A stretch of DNA of 64,000 bases from Candidatus Melainabacteria bacterium. GTDB taxonomy: Bacteria; Cyanobacteriota; Vampirovibrionia; 2-02-FULL-35-15. A program made the translations under genes and the position numbers. Of the stretch, positions 1 through 8,463 are shown piece by piece (position 1 is the first letter of the stretch; each line of letters opens with the position of its first letter). The notes under the pieces were generated by a model. That model had not been told where the DNA came from. It saw only the letters and a program-made list of their open reading frames with translations, and did no database searches. Location of the stretch: assembly GCA_023250155.1 (NCBI GenBank), contig JAHFBG010000008.1, forward strand, positions 1 to 64,000, written 5' to 3'.

Positions 1-32
1 AAATTAAACAGATTTACATTATACTTTTTCAT
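1..32 (-). CDS. N-terminus of a gene running off the left edge
   Basis: Only the first ten codons are in the window (MKKYNVNLFN). The ATG at 32 follows a strong Shine-Dalgarno sequence (AAAGGAG) at a suitable distance. It lies just downstream of, and on the same strand as, the secreted-protein gene at 61-897, so the two probably form an operon. Function cannot be judged from ten residues. Confidence 0.55.
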   Translation of the reverse strand, partial: MKKYNVNLFN

Positions 33-33
33 A

Positions 34-75
34 GTGAGATTCTCCTTTCAGATTCAATGTTTAAGAGAATCTCAC
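34..75 (-). promoter_or_regulatory. inverted repeat spanning a stop codon and the next gene's ribosome binding site
   Basis: GTGAGATTCTC (34-44) and GAGAATCTCAC (65-75) are an exact 11-bp inverted repeat with a 20-nt loop. On the minus-strand transcript the first arm lies in the last codons of the 61-897 gene. The second arm begins inside the Shine-Dalgarno sequence of the next gene. A hairpin here could mask that site until ribosomes finish the upstream gene, which would be translational coupling. The repeat is seen; the role is inferred. Confidence 0.4.
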
Positions 76-897
76 GCTAATTTTAGTTTCTTTTTCTTTA
101 CCTTTCTTTGATGTAGAACCGGCTTCTATAAGTATCATTAATGCATCTTGTTTTGCCTTAAGAGCATTGTTTATTTTTAGACTGATTGCAGCATCTTTTC
201 CAGGATCTCTTTTTTCTGGAAGTGGATTTAAAGTCATGCTTACAAACTTATCAGAATTAATTACTTTTCCAAGTTTGTCGCTAATTTGTTGTGCCTTTCC
301 TTTTCCAATCATAGTTTTACTTGGATCTCTGATTTCATCCTGTAATGTGTTTAAATTCATTACTGCAGTGTTTGCTCTATCTGCTGCTCCTGCATAGTCA
401 GGTGGTTCATCTTCTATTAAACTAAGGATAAAAATTTCATCCCCAACTTGGTTAGAAATGCTTCTTACTGCAAGTGATGTATCATTGTAAGAAGCAACAT
501 GTCCCCAACCACACATGTCTTCTGCAGGGTCTTTTGAATCTCTTAAAGTACCATGAAAGTGACCTAGTGGACCAGGACAATTCATTCCTTCACCCACACC
601 AATTCCTCCTATGTGACCATTTGCTTTGGTCAGTGGGTTACTCATTTCTGATATTGAAAGCTCATCACTACCAGCGAAGAGTGTAGTGCCAGCTCCAGGT
701 CCATCAATAATAATATAAGCTTTACTTGGAGGGATGTTCTTAGGACTGCCAGAAGAAGTGTCAGATGTTATATTTCCTGAGCTAGATGTAGATGCTTGAT
801 ATAAAAAAAAACCTTCTATTTCTTGACCCATTGTATTTAGTGAAAAAATAAAACTTATAACAATCAAGAATGTAAAACATAAAATAATCTTTTGCAT
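61..897 (-). CDS. secreted protein of unknown function
   Basis: The 278-residue protein begins with a clear signal peptide (MQKIILCFTFLIVISFIFSLN). I chose the ATG at 897 over an upstream in-frame ATG at 960 because AAAAGGAGTTACA lies directly in front of it and the signal peptide then starts at residue 1. A central region around residues 90-130 carries the segments GIGVGEGMNCPGP, GHFHG and DMCGWGHV, with two Cys and several His that could bind metal or form a disulfide. The C-terminal half is polar and mostly helical with Lys-rich stretches. I do not recognise the family. It is probably periplasmic or surface-exposed and co-transcribed with the gene at the left edge. Confidence 0.7.
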   Translation of the reverse strand: MQKIILCFTFLIVISFIFSLNTMGQEIEGFFLYQASTSSSGNITSDTSSGSPKNIPPSKAYIIIDGPGAGTTLFAGSDELSISEMSNPLTKANGHIGGIGVGEGMNCPGPLGHFHGTLRDSKDPAEDMCGWGHVASYNDTSLAVRSISNQVGDEIFILSLIEDEPPDYAGAADRANTAVMNLNTLQDEIRDPSKTMIGKGKAQQISDKLGKVINSDKFVSMTLNPLPEKRDPGKDAAISLKINNALKAKQDALMILIEAGSTSKKGKEKETKISVRFS

Positions 898-969
898 TGT
901 AACTCCTTTTTTAACAATGCTACTAGAAAAATAGAAAGTTAACAAGATAAAAAACATCAAATCAAATGT

Positions 970-2178
970 CTAAATAAAGGTTAATGCCTTGCCTGCTTTG
1001 TTTGCTCTGCCAGTTCTTCCTATTCTATGAATATAATCATCATATGTAGCAGGGAGATCATAGTTTATAACATGTGTAATATCCATGATGTCTAAACCTC
1101 TGGCAGCTACATCAGTAGCTACAAGGGTTTGCAAATAATTGGTTTTAAATAACTTTAGAGTTTTTTCTCTTTGTGCCTGAGATTTATTGCCATGAATAGA
1201 ACCTACTTTAAAACCTCTAGCGTGTAGGCTATTTGATAAATGTTCAACTCCTCTTTTTGTCTTACCAAAAATCAATACCTTTTTAAACTCTTCTTTTATT
1301 AACAAATTATGCAAGCTCTCGATTTTTTTACTTTTATCTTCTACTCGCACGATATCCTGATCAACATTCTCCGGTGTATCTCCCGATTTTACTGAGATTT
1401 TAGTAGGATTGTTTAAAAAATCCTTAATTAAAATATCAGTTTCTCTTGAGACTGTGGCAGAAAAAAACAATGATTGTCTTTTTTGAGGCAATAAAGAAAT
1501 CAAGTGCTTTATATCATGTATAAATCCCATATCCAGCATTCTGTCTACTTCATCCAATACAATGTTGGTGAATTTGGAAAGATTTAAACACCTTCTATTA
1601 ATCAAGTCTTTTAATCTACCGGGAGTACCGGCTACAAAGCTGGGATTTCTTTTTAATGTTTGTATTTGCTTAAACATATTTGAGCCACCTATACAGACAG
1701 CAGAATGAATATTTAATGATTTTGAAAATGCACTTAACTCATCTACTATTTGTAATACAAGCTCTCTAGTAGGAGCTATGATTAAGACCTTTTCATTTTC
1801 ATTTTTTAAAACCTTATCAATTAAAGGAATTAAGAAAGATGCTGTTTTTCCAGTTCCTGTATTTGCAATGCCTAGTATGTCTTTACCTTGTAGAATTGCA
1901 GGAATAGCCTGGTCTTGTATGGGTGTTGGTTTAACATATCCCCTGGCTAAAATATTGTTTTTAAGCTGAGTGCTTATTTCAAAATCCAAGAATTGATTGA
2001 CTGGAATATATTCTTTAGGTGTACTTATATTAGTTGCTTTTCTTATATATTTAGACACTCCTAGCTTCTCAGCACTTTTACCATTTCTGTTATTACTAGT
2101 GTTTCTATTACGTGGACCATTATTCCATTTTTTTCTTCCGTTGAAGGAATTATTAGACTTAAATGCTTTTTTTTGCAT
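970..2178 (-). CDS. DEAD-box ATP-dependent RNA helicase
   Basis: This 402-residue protein unwinds RNA duplexes in the cytoplasm, probably in ribosome assembly or cold adaptation. A basic Asn/Arg/Gly-rich N-terminus (about 1-50) precedes the two RecA-like domains. The motifs appear in order: Q motif (PTPIQ), motif I (TGTGKT), Ia (PTRELV), Ib (TPGRL), motif II as DEVD instead of DEAD, SAT, TDVAARGLD, and HRIGRTGR. The chain stops only about ten residues after motif VI, so the end of the second RecA domain is shorter than in RhlE-type helicases and the usual basic tail is missing. An AAAGGTAAT ribosome site supports the start. It is divergent from the RRM protein gene at 2577, another RNA-binding function. 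CsdA- or RhlE-like, but I cannot assign one name. Confidence 0.9.
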   Translation of the reverse strand: MQKKAFKSNNSFNGRKKWNNGPRNRNTSNNRNGKSAEKLGVSKYIRKATNISTPKEYIPVNQFLDFEISTQLKNNILARGYVKPTPIQDQAIPAILQGKDILGIANTGTGKTASFLIPLIDKVLKNENEKVLIIAPTRELVLQIVDELSAFSKSLNIHSAVCIGGSNMFKQIQTLKRNPSFVAGTPGRLKDLINRRCLNLSKFTNIVLDEVDRMLDMGFIHDIKHLISLLPQKRQSLFFSATVSRETDILIKDFLNNPTKISVKSGDTPENVDQDIVRVEDKSKKIESLHNLLIKEEFKKVLIFGKTKRGVEHLSNSLHARGFKVGSIHGNKSQAQREKTLKLFKTNYLQTLVATDVAARGLDIMDITHVINYDLPATYDDYIHRIGRTGRANKAGKALTFI

Positions 2179-2576
2179 ATTACCTTTCTTTTAAACTGTA
2201 TTGAAAAAATACTATTAATGAAAATTCTTATTACAGTTACTAAAATTAATCTTAGATTTGTCAGATGAAAACCTATTAATTGATTTCCAAGATTAGAAGT
2301 ATAACATCAATATATTGTAAGAACCTGCATTAAGCATAATAAAACTTAGATTTAAGCACTTTTTTATAAAACCTTAATCTTCTTTTAAGAAATGCAAGCC
2401 CCAATACTTATTAGCTGGTCAATTAATGTTATATTAGAAAAGCTTAGTTTTTAAGCTGTGGATAGTGATAATTTAGAGTTTATGATTTCACAAAGAGTGT
2501 TTTAAGTCTCATGTTTAAAACGTTTTCTTATTCTCTTTTGTAGTATCAAGAACCTAAAAAAAGAAAGAGGAGAATA
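2179..2576. other. divergent intergenic region and long leader of the RRM gene
   Basis: About 400 bp separate the divergent helicase and RRM genes. A TATATT-like -10 element at 2430-2435 would give the RRM gene an untranslated leader of roughly 135 nt. A small hairpin (AGCTTA/TAAGCT, 2441-2457) falls at its start. Long leaders are common on cold-inducible RNA-binding protein genes. I see no gene here. Confidence 0.35.
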
Positions 2577-2888
2577 ATGTCAAAGAAATTATTTATTGGA
2601 AGTTTATCTTATGATGTAACTGATATGGATCTAGAGGATTTGTTTAAACAACATGGAGAAGTTTTATCTGCAAAAGTTATTATGGATAGAGATACTGGAC
2701 GTTCCAGAGGGTTTGGCTTTGTTGAGATGAGTTCTGATGATAGTATACAAGCTGCAATTGATGCACTTAATGGAGTTGATGTAAAAGGAAGACCTATTAA
2801 TGTAAGTATTGCAAGAGAAAAAACAGAAGGTGGCGGTGGTTTCCGTAATTCTGGCGGCGGCGGTGGCTTTAAGAAAAGAAGATATTAA
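2577..2888 (+). CDS. glycine-rich single-RRM RNA-binding protein
   Basis: This 103-residue protein binds single-stranded RNA in the cytoplasm. One RNA-recognition motif fills residues 1-82, with RNP-2 (LFIGSL) at the N-terminus and RNP-1 (RGFGFVEM) near residue 44. A short tail of Gly runs ends in KKRRY. This layout is that of cyanobacterial Rbp proteins, several of which are cold-induced, and it supports a cyanobacterial-lineage origin. The start is backed by an AGAGGAG ribosome site. The helicase divergently upstream may share the regulatory region. Confidence 0.9.
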   Translation: MSKKLFIGSLSYDVTDMDLEDLFKQHGEVLSAKVIMDRDTGRSRGFGFVEMSSDDSIQAAIDALNGVDVKGRPINVSIAREKTEGGGGFRNSGGGGGFKKRRY

Positions 2889-2898
2889 GTTTTTTCCA

Positions 2899-3060
2899 CT
2901 AGATCGATGATTTTAGTTCACTAAATGCATTTTCAATTTGCCATAGTGATTTGTAGTACTTTGCAATTTCTGTATACTCAAGTTTTGTGTTTGTAAGCAG
3001 CACCTACTTACCATCATATATTTTTTCTTTTTCAAGTCTTTCATAATCAATACTTTCAAT
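2899..3060 (-). pseudogene. transposase remnant (IS4 superfamily, IS1634-like)
   Basis: The minus strand reads IESIDYERLEKEKIYDGK, then a stop codon, then VLLTNTKLEYTEIAKYYK and SLWQIENAFSELKSSI. The pattern YDGK-x-VLxTNT...YKxLWxVExxFxxLK is the C-terminal catalytic region of IS1634-like IS4-superfamily transposases, including the final Glu region (QIENAFSELK). The fragment has an internal stop at the YDGK position, no start and no N-terminal part, so it is a dead fragment. I saw no terminal inverted repeats. Family assignment rests on motif memory. Confidence 0.7.
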
Positions 3061-3116
3061 GTAGGGTCACACAATCTATTTAAAGTCATCATGAAAGACT
3101 GAATACGAGATGAAGG

Positions 3117-4391
3117 TTAGGAAGAGATAAAGCGTTTTAAAGCAAGTACTGTATTATGTCCACCAAAACCTAAAGATGATATAAGTCCAACATTTATTTT
3201 AAGTTCTCTTGCTTGGTTTGGTACATAGTCTAGATCACAGTTTGGGTCAGGTGTTTGGTAGTTTATCGTAGGTGTAACTATTTCATTCTCCATTGACAAG
3301 ATACAAGCAGCTACTCCAGATGGACCTGAAGCTCCTATTAAGTGTCCTGTCATTGATTTTGTACTAGTTACAGCAATTTTTTTAGCATGAGCACCAAATA
3401 CTTTTTTTATGGCTAATGTTTCTCTGGCATCGTTTAGTGGAGTAGATGTGCCATGTGCATGAATATAATTTACATCTTCTATGTTTTCAATGTCTCCATC
3501 TTTTAAAGCTTCAGTTATAGCTCTGGATGCACCATCACCAGTTTCATGTGGAGCTGTAATATGGGAAGCATCACAAGTACCACCACCACCTATTACCTCA
3601 GCATAAATTTTTGCACCTCTTTTTTTAGCATGTTCTAATTCCTCAAACACAATTACAACAGAGCCTTCTGACATTACAAAACCATCACGTTCTTTGCTAA
3701 ACGGACACGATGCTTCTTCTGGTAGACATTTTCTTTTTGATAGAGCACCCATATTACTAAAAGAAGCTATGCTTAAGGGATTAATTGTAGAATCAGCTCC
3801 TCCAGTAATAACAACATCTGCTTTATTTAATCTTATCCAGTTTAAGGCATCAAGCATTGAGTCTAAACCACTGGCACATGCAGTAGAATCGTTTTTTGCT
3901 CTGCCTTTTAAGCCCCATAATATACCGATATACCCTGAAGAAGCATTTGGCATTAGTTTAATAATGGATCTAACTCCAACTCTTTTTTGTCCATGTTTTA
4001 TTAGAGTAACTTGATCATTGCAAGTAGATGTAATACCACCAATACCAGTACCTACAAAAGTTGCTACTCTTTCAGTATTCATTTTCAAAAAATCAATTTT
4101 AGAGTCTTCTATTGCTAATTTAGCTGCTGTTACTGCAAATTGAGTAACTTTATCCATGTCTTTTTGCATAGACCTTATTAAGACAGGATCACTAAAGTAT
4201 TTTTCTGAAGTGAAATTTTTAACTTCACCACCAATTCTTACATCAATTGCTTGCCATTCTTCACTATCAGCATTAACTAATTGTGCAATGCCACTCTTAC
4301 CATTTTTCAGACTTTCCCAATAATTACTTTTCCCAATACCTATACATGTTACTGGGCCAACTCCTGTAATAACTACTCTACGCTTGCTCAT
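3117..4391 (-). CDS. fabF: 3-oxoacyl-[acyl-carrier-protein] synthase II
   Basis: This enzyme condenses malonyl-ACP with a growing acyl-ACP in fatty acid elongation. The 424-residue thiolase-fold protein has the complete catalytic set: Cys172 in STACASG, His313 in HAHGTSTPLND, Lys345 in STKSMTGH and His350. The GFGGHN motif near the C-terminus is also present. Length fits the KAS II family (about 410-425). It is followed on the same strand by no other fatty-acid gene; the LuxR-type regulator lies 40 bp upstream, so the two may be co-transcribed. I see no strong ribosome site before the ATG. Confidence 0.9.
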   Translation of the reverse strand: MSKRRVVITGVGPVTCIGIGKSNYWESLKNGKSGIAQLVNADSEEWQAIDVRIGGEVKNFTSEKYFSDPVLIRSMQKDMDKVTQFAVTAAKLAIEDSKIDFLKMNTERVATFVGTGIGGITSTCNDQVTLIKHGQKRVGVRSIIKLMPNASSGYIGILWGLKGRAKNDSTACASGLDSMLDALNWIRLNKADVVITGGADSTINPLSIASFSNMGALSKRKCLPEEASCPFSKERDGFVMSEGSVVIVFEELEHAKKRGAKIYAEVIGGGGTCDASHITAPHETGDGASRAITEALKDGDIENIEDVNYIHAHGTSTPLNDARETLAIKKVFGAHAKKIAVTSTKSMTGHLIGASGPSGVAACILSMENEIVTPTINYQTPDPNCDLDYVPNQARELKINVGLISSLGFGGHNTVLALKRFISS

Positions 4392-4431
4392 CTTTATTGC
4401 AAGACTATATTATACATGACTTCTAGTTTTC

Positions 4432-5151
4432 TTACTTCTGAGCAATTTCACCAGTAATATTTTTCAGTATGTGAGGTTTCTTTAGTAAGCTCTCAATACC
4501 ATGATGTAGAGCATATAAAACAGCTTGTGTTCTGTCATTTACATTGAGCTTAGTGAATATATTATTTATATGTGTTTTTACAGTAGATTCACTAATGTAA
4601 AGAATCTTAGAGATTTGCTTATAGTTTATTCCATGAGTCAGAGATCTTAGAACCTCTATTTCTCTATCTGTTAAATGTCCAAGAAGTCCTAAATCAGATT
4701 TTGCATCGTTGTTTTGTTGATTTTGTAGTAAGGTTCTTAAGTCATAGGCTGTAGTACCACAAATATATAAACATCCTTTATTTACTTGTTGAATAGCATT
4801 TTCAAGAAGTTCATAAATATTTTCTGTCCAGATGAGAGCATTTATACCACTTAAAAAATAACTTAATATTTTTGTTTTATCATTTTCACTTACAGTTAAA
4901 ATTATTTTTGTTCGTGGTGAAATTTGTTTTGCTTTTGCAATTACCTGTATTAAATCAATTACGCCTGGTAGTGTTGATGAAATAAAAACCATATTGGGTT
5001 TAAGATTTTCTAATTCTAAAAGAATACCTTCTTTTGTATTAATTGGTACTTTATTTATTACTTGTACTTTTGAATTTGTTAAAATTTGAAATAGATTTTG
5101 ATTGTTTAAAGAAGCATTTAGAGCGATTAGGGCTGTACTAATTTGATGCAT
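4432..5151 (-). CDS. LuxR/NarL-type regulator with a degenerate receiver domain
   Basis: This 239-residue DNA-binding regulator has a receiver-like N-terminal domain (about 1-125) and a GerE/LuxR helix-turn-helix (about 160-220: LTDREIEVLRSL...ISESTVKTHINNIFTKLNV). Where response regulators carry the phospho-accepting Asp (xxDxxMPG), this one reads FISSTLPG, with Ser in its place. The conserved Lys also appears to be missing. It is therefore probably not controlled by a histidine kinase in the classical way. The ribosome site is strong (AAAAAGGAG). It sits just upstream of fabF on the same strand. Confidence 0.85.
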   Translation of the reverse strand: MHQISTALIALNASLNNQNLFQILTNSKVQVINKVPINTKEGILLELENLKPNMVFISSTLPGVIDLIQVIAKAKQISPRTKIILTVSENDKTKILSYFLSGINALIWTENIYELLENAIQQVNKGCLYICGTTAYDLRTLLQNQQNNDAKSDLGLLGHLTDREIEVLRSLTHGINYKQISKILYISESTVKTHINNIFTKLNVNDRTQAVLYALHHGIESLLKKPHILKNITGEIAQK

Positions 5152-5322
5152 AAATAAACTCCTTTTTGAGATTTTTTTATTTTCTTATACTTATGTTTTA
5201 GACAAAATCAAGGGATTACTATCAGGGTCAGCCCTAAACCCATTTGGATTATGATTAAATGTTGTTAAGGTTACTTAAAATTCAATGCTTTCTAAAATAA
5301 AATTTATCTAATCTTTTGTACT

Positions 5323-5937
5323 ATGCATTATTTCCTATTTTTAGTATTAATTTTAACTAGTTTTGGGGCTTCCCTTAAAGAAAATATTCAGAACTCTTTA
5401 GCTACTATAGATGACAAAGGTAAAGTTAAGGTTAAGCTCAATTATAATGAGAATCCAAACCCAAAAGATTATTTTACAATTAATGAACCTGGAAATTTTA
5501 TTGCACTTGGGCCATTAAAAGACTTAAATTATCAATGGCAGGGTAATTATGACTTAAATAAAGATTCTATAGTGTGGATTAATCCAAGCTTAAAACACTT
5601 GAAGATTTTTAATCTTATACATTTTGGAACCTATAATATTTATCTAAAATTTAATAATGTAAGTAATTCATTAACCAACAAATTATCTGGTATTGAAATT
5701 ACTCAAGATGAAGTAACTTATGATTCTGTCAATATAGAAATGTTTAGCGACAAGCAAATAAATTATTGGACAAAAGCTCTTAGTAAAGATTGGTTAGAGG
5801 TTGTTAGAGGTAAGATTTTCAGAACTAATGATAATGAGATGTTTATAACTTTTCAAACAACTGTTTACGAGAAAAAGACACCTATTTACGCATTTAATGG
5901 TAAAAGTGTTTTGAAAAAAGCAATGGGTGGTAGGTAA
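5323..5937 (+). CDS. secreted or periplasmic protein of unknown function
   Basis: The 204-residue protein has a short hydrophobic signal (MHYFLFLVLILTSFGASL) and then a soluble, Asn/Lys/Tyr-rich, probably beta-rich body with no Cys. Around residues 60-105 it reads like a beta-sandwich (WQGNYDL, NIYLKFNNVS), but I cannot name a family. No good Shine-Dalgarno sequence precedes the ATG, so the exact start is uncertain. It is divergent from the LuxR-type regulator and lies upstream of the S1-domain gene, with a separate TATAAT element (5954-5959) between them. Confidence 0.6.
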   Translation: MHYFLFLVLILTSFGASLKENIQNSLATIDDKGKVKVKLNYNENPNPKDYFTINEPGNFIALGPLKDLNYQWQGNYDLNKDSIVWINPSLKHLKIFNLIHFGTYNIYLKFNNVSNSLTNKLSGIEITQDEVTYDSVNIEMFSDKQINYWTKALSKDWLEVVRGKIFRTNDNEMFITFQTTVYEKKTPIYAFNGKSVLKKAMGGR

Positions 5938-6012
5938 TAGATGATTATTAGGTTATAATTGATAGCTTACAAGCTATGCAAGTAGCAGAAATGGAGACTA
6001 ATAAAAGAAAGT

Positions 6013-7107
6013 ATGATTGATAAATTAACTGAATTTGAAAAACTATTAAAAGAAGGGAAGTACGATTTTAAGTTTAATCAAGGCGATATAATAAAAGGAA
6101 AAATAATACACTTAGAAAAAGACGGTGCCTTAGTAGATATAGGCGGAAAAACAGAAGCATTTTTACCATATAAAGAATTAACAAACAGACCTAAGCGAGT
6201 AAAAATAGAAGAATTGGTTACGATTGGAGAAGAGCACGATTTTTATATTTTGCGAGATGAAGCAGAAGATGAAAAGTTAATCCTTTCATTAAAAAAAGTT
6301 AGTCAAGCTCAAGGTTGGGCAAAACTTGAAGAAGCAAAGAAAACTAATGAGAGTTTAGCTGCTGTAATAGCTTCAATTGTAAAAGGTGGTTTGATTATCG
6401 ATTATTTGGGAATAAGAGGTTTTGCTCCAACAAGCCAACTAAGATTTAAGAGTTCATCTACGGACAATCAAGTAGGCAGTAACATTTCAGTAAAGGTTCT
6501 TGAAATTGATCAAAAGAAAAACAAACTAATTTTTTCACAAAAATTAGCAGTACAAGATGAAAAAGCAGATCTTCGTGAAAAAACAATGCAAAAACTTGAG
6601 CTTGGACAAGTTGTTAATGGAGAAGTTGTAAGAGTTACGGATTTTGGTGCATTTATTGATCTTGGAGGAATAGATGGATTACTACCAATATCAGAATTCT
6701 CTTGGCAAAGAGTTACAAATCCTCAGGACATTCTTAAGGTTGGTCAGCAGTTAGAACTAAAGGTCTTAAAAATTGATCGTGAAACAAGCAGAATAAGCTT
6801 AAGCTTGAAGCGGTTACAAAATGATCCTTGGATAGATCTTCAAGGAAAAGTAAAAGAAAATGACCTTATAAAAGGTATTGTAAGTAAGGTTGCGAATTTT
6901 GGTGCTTTTATTGAAGTGTCTCCAGGAGTTGAAGGTCTATTACCAAGAGCTGAAATTACAGAGGAGTCTAGTACTCCTAAAGTTGAAGACTATATAAAAG
7001 TTGGACAAGAAGTTGAAGTTTTTGTCAAACGCTTTGCACCTACTGAACATAGGCTTAGTCTAAGCTTAAAAGAAGTTAAACAAAAAGAAGTTGTAGCTAA
7101 TACTTAG
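6013..7107 (+). CDS. rpsA: S1-domain RNA-binding protein (ribosomal protein S1 type)
   Basis: The 364-residue protein contains four OB-fold S1 repeats: about 22-95, 112-178 (diverged), 197-267 and 283-353. Repeats three and four are canonical (VTDFGAFIDLGG...GLLPISE and VANFGAFIEV...GLLPRAE). Such proteins bind mRNA and help load it on the 30S subunit. Four repeats is shorter than the six of E. coli S1 and closer to the compact S1 forms of Cyanobacteria and Firmicutes. A TATAAT element lies at 5954-5959. The rodA gene starts 13 bp downstream, which suggests co-transcription. The symbol is by domain architecture. Confidence 0.82.
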   Translation: MIDKLTEFEKLLKEGKYDFKFNQGDIIKGKIIHLEKDGALVDIGGKTEAFLPYKELTNRPKRVKIEELVTIGEEHDFYILRDEAEDEKLILSLKKVSQAQGWAKLEEAKKTNESLAAVIASIVKGGLIIDYLGIRGFAPTSQLRFKSSSTDNQVGSNISVKVLEIDQKKNKLIFSQKLAVQDEKADLREKTMQKLELGQVVNGEVVRVTDFGAFIDLGGIDGLLPISEFSWQRVTNPQDILKVGQQLELKVLKIDRETSRISLSLKRLQNDPWIDLQGKVKENDLIKGIVSKVANFGAFIEVSPGVEGLLPRAEITEESSTPKVEDYIKVGQEVEVFVKRFAPTEHRLSLSLKEVKQKEVVANT

Positions 7108-7120
7108 TTCAACATAAAAA

Positions 7121-8440
7121 ATGAAAATTATAAGTGAGAGGGACTTTGTAATTAGACGTTGGTCTGACTTCCTTGATTTTGATTGGTTTATTCTAGGTCC
7201 AGTTTTAGTACTATTAACATTTAATTTAATGGTGCTTAAAAGTGCTGCTAATGGTGAGTATTTGTTGAGACAAGCAATGTTCTTGATTCCATCAATAATG
7301 TTTGGGGTATTTGCTTTATGTGTTCGTATTAACTTTTGGCAGTCATCGGTACTTTGGATATATTTATTTAATCTTTTATTGTTGTTTATTGTTCTTATTA
7401 AAGGAGCTTCTAGTATGGGTGCCCAAAGGTGGATTGATATTGGGTTTATAAAAATTCAACCCTCTGAAATAGCTAAGTTTGCAATTATTATTAGTCTTGC
7501 AGCATGGTTTACAAAGCATACAATTAAAAATTATTTAGATATTCTTATTGCAGGATTAATAATTGCATTACCGTTTTTGCTAATTTTTAAGCAGCCTGAT
7601 TTGGGTACATCATTAGCATATATTGCTATTTTTCTAGGAATGGCATTTTGGTCAGGTGCTACAATGACGCATTTACTAGTAATTGTTTCTCCTTTGGTTA
7701 GCCTGATTTGCAATGCCACAGGAAATACCATGTTTAATTTTGGAAGCATTTTATTTAAAAGTAAAATTATTGAATTAACAGTTTCTCAGCCTTTTTTGAT
7801 TTTCTTGATTTTCTTATTAGTTTGGTTGATTGTTAACTATAAGCCATGGCAGTCACCTTGGACTGTTTTATTTATCTCATTGTTGATATTTTCAAATTTT
7901 ATAATTGGATTTATTCGTCCTCTTTTATGGAGTTTATTACATTCTTACCAACAACAGCGATTAATAATTTTTTTAAATCCAGAAAGCGATCCTCAAGGAG
8001 CTGGTTATCATATAATTCAAAGTATCTTAGCTATTGGCAATGGTGGATTTTTTGGATATGGATGGCAACATGGCAGGCTAACAAAAGGCAATTATGTCCC
8101 AGCTCAACATACTGACTTTATTTTTTCTACCGTTGGTGAAGAGTTTGGCTTTATTGGATCTTCCTTTATCGTAATATTATTTGCAGTTATTTTATGGAGA
8201 GCTCTATACATAGCAAAAAATTCAAACAATCAATTTGCAAGTCTTATATGTGTTGGAATATTCTCGTTTTTCTCCTTTCATATTTTTGTCAATATTGGTA
8301 TGACATTAGGAATAATGCCAATTACAGGTGTCCCATTACCATTACTTAGCTATGGTGGAACAGCTTTGTTGATTGATTTGTTTTCTGTGTTTATGCTTCT
8401 GTCAATATCGTGGAAAACATTGCCGAGGAGTATGTTTTAA
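7121..8440 (+). CDS. rodA: rod-shape peptidoglycan glycosyltransferase RodA
   Basis: RodA is a SEDS-family inner-membrane enzyme that polymerises lipid II with a partner PBP2 for cell elongation. The 439-residue protein has about ten membrane segments and the family motifs: RWIDIG...IQPSE..K near 103-119, KQPDLGTSL at 157-164, and VPAQHTDFIFS with the catalytic Asp332. GVPLPLLSYGG follows near the C-terminus. I prefer RodA to FtsW because of the QPDLGTSL segment and the QQQRLIIFLNPESDPQG loop. Rod-shaped cells are implied. No strong ribosome site precedes the ATG, which lies 13 bp after the S1 gene. Confidence 0.9.
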   Translation: MKIISERDFVIRRWSDFLDFDWFILGPVLVLLTFNLMVLKSAANGEYLLRQAMFLIPSIMFGVFALCVRINFWQSSVLWIYLFNLLLLFIVLIKGASSMGAQRWIDIGFIKIQPSEIAKFAIIISLAAWFTKHTIKNYLDILIAGLIIALPFLLIFKQPDLGTSLAYIAIFLGMAFWSGATMTHLLVIVSPLVSLICNATGNTMFNFGSILFKSKIIELTVSQPFLIFLIFLLVWLIVNYKPWQSPWTVLFISLLIFSNFIIGFIRPLLWSLLHSYQQQRLIIFLNPESDPQGAGYHIIQSILAIGNGGFFGYGWQHGRLTKGNYVPAQHTDFIFSTVGEEFGFIGSSFIVILFAVILWRALYIAKNSNNQFASLICVGIFSFFSFHIFVNIGMTLGIMPITGVPLPLLSYGGTALLIDLFSVFMLLSISWKTLPRSMF

Positions 8441-8463
8441 GAAGATCATTGTAAAATTAATAT

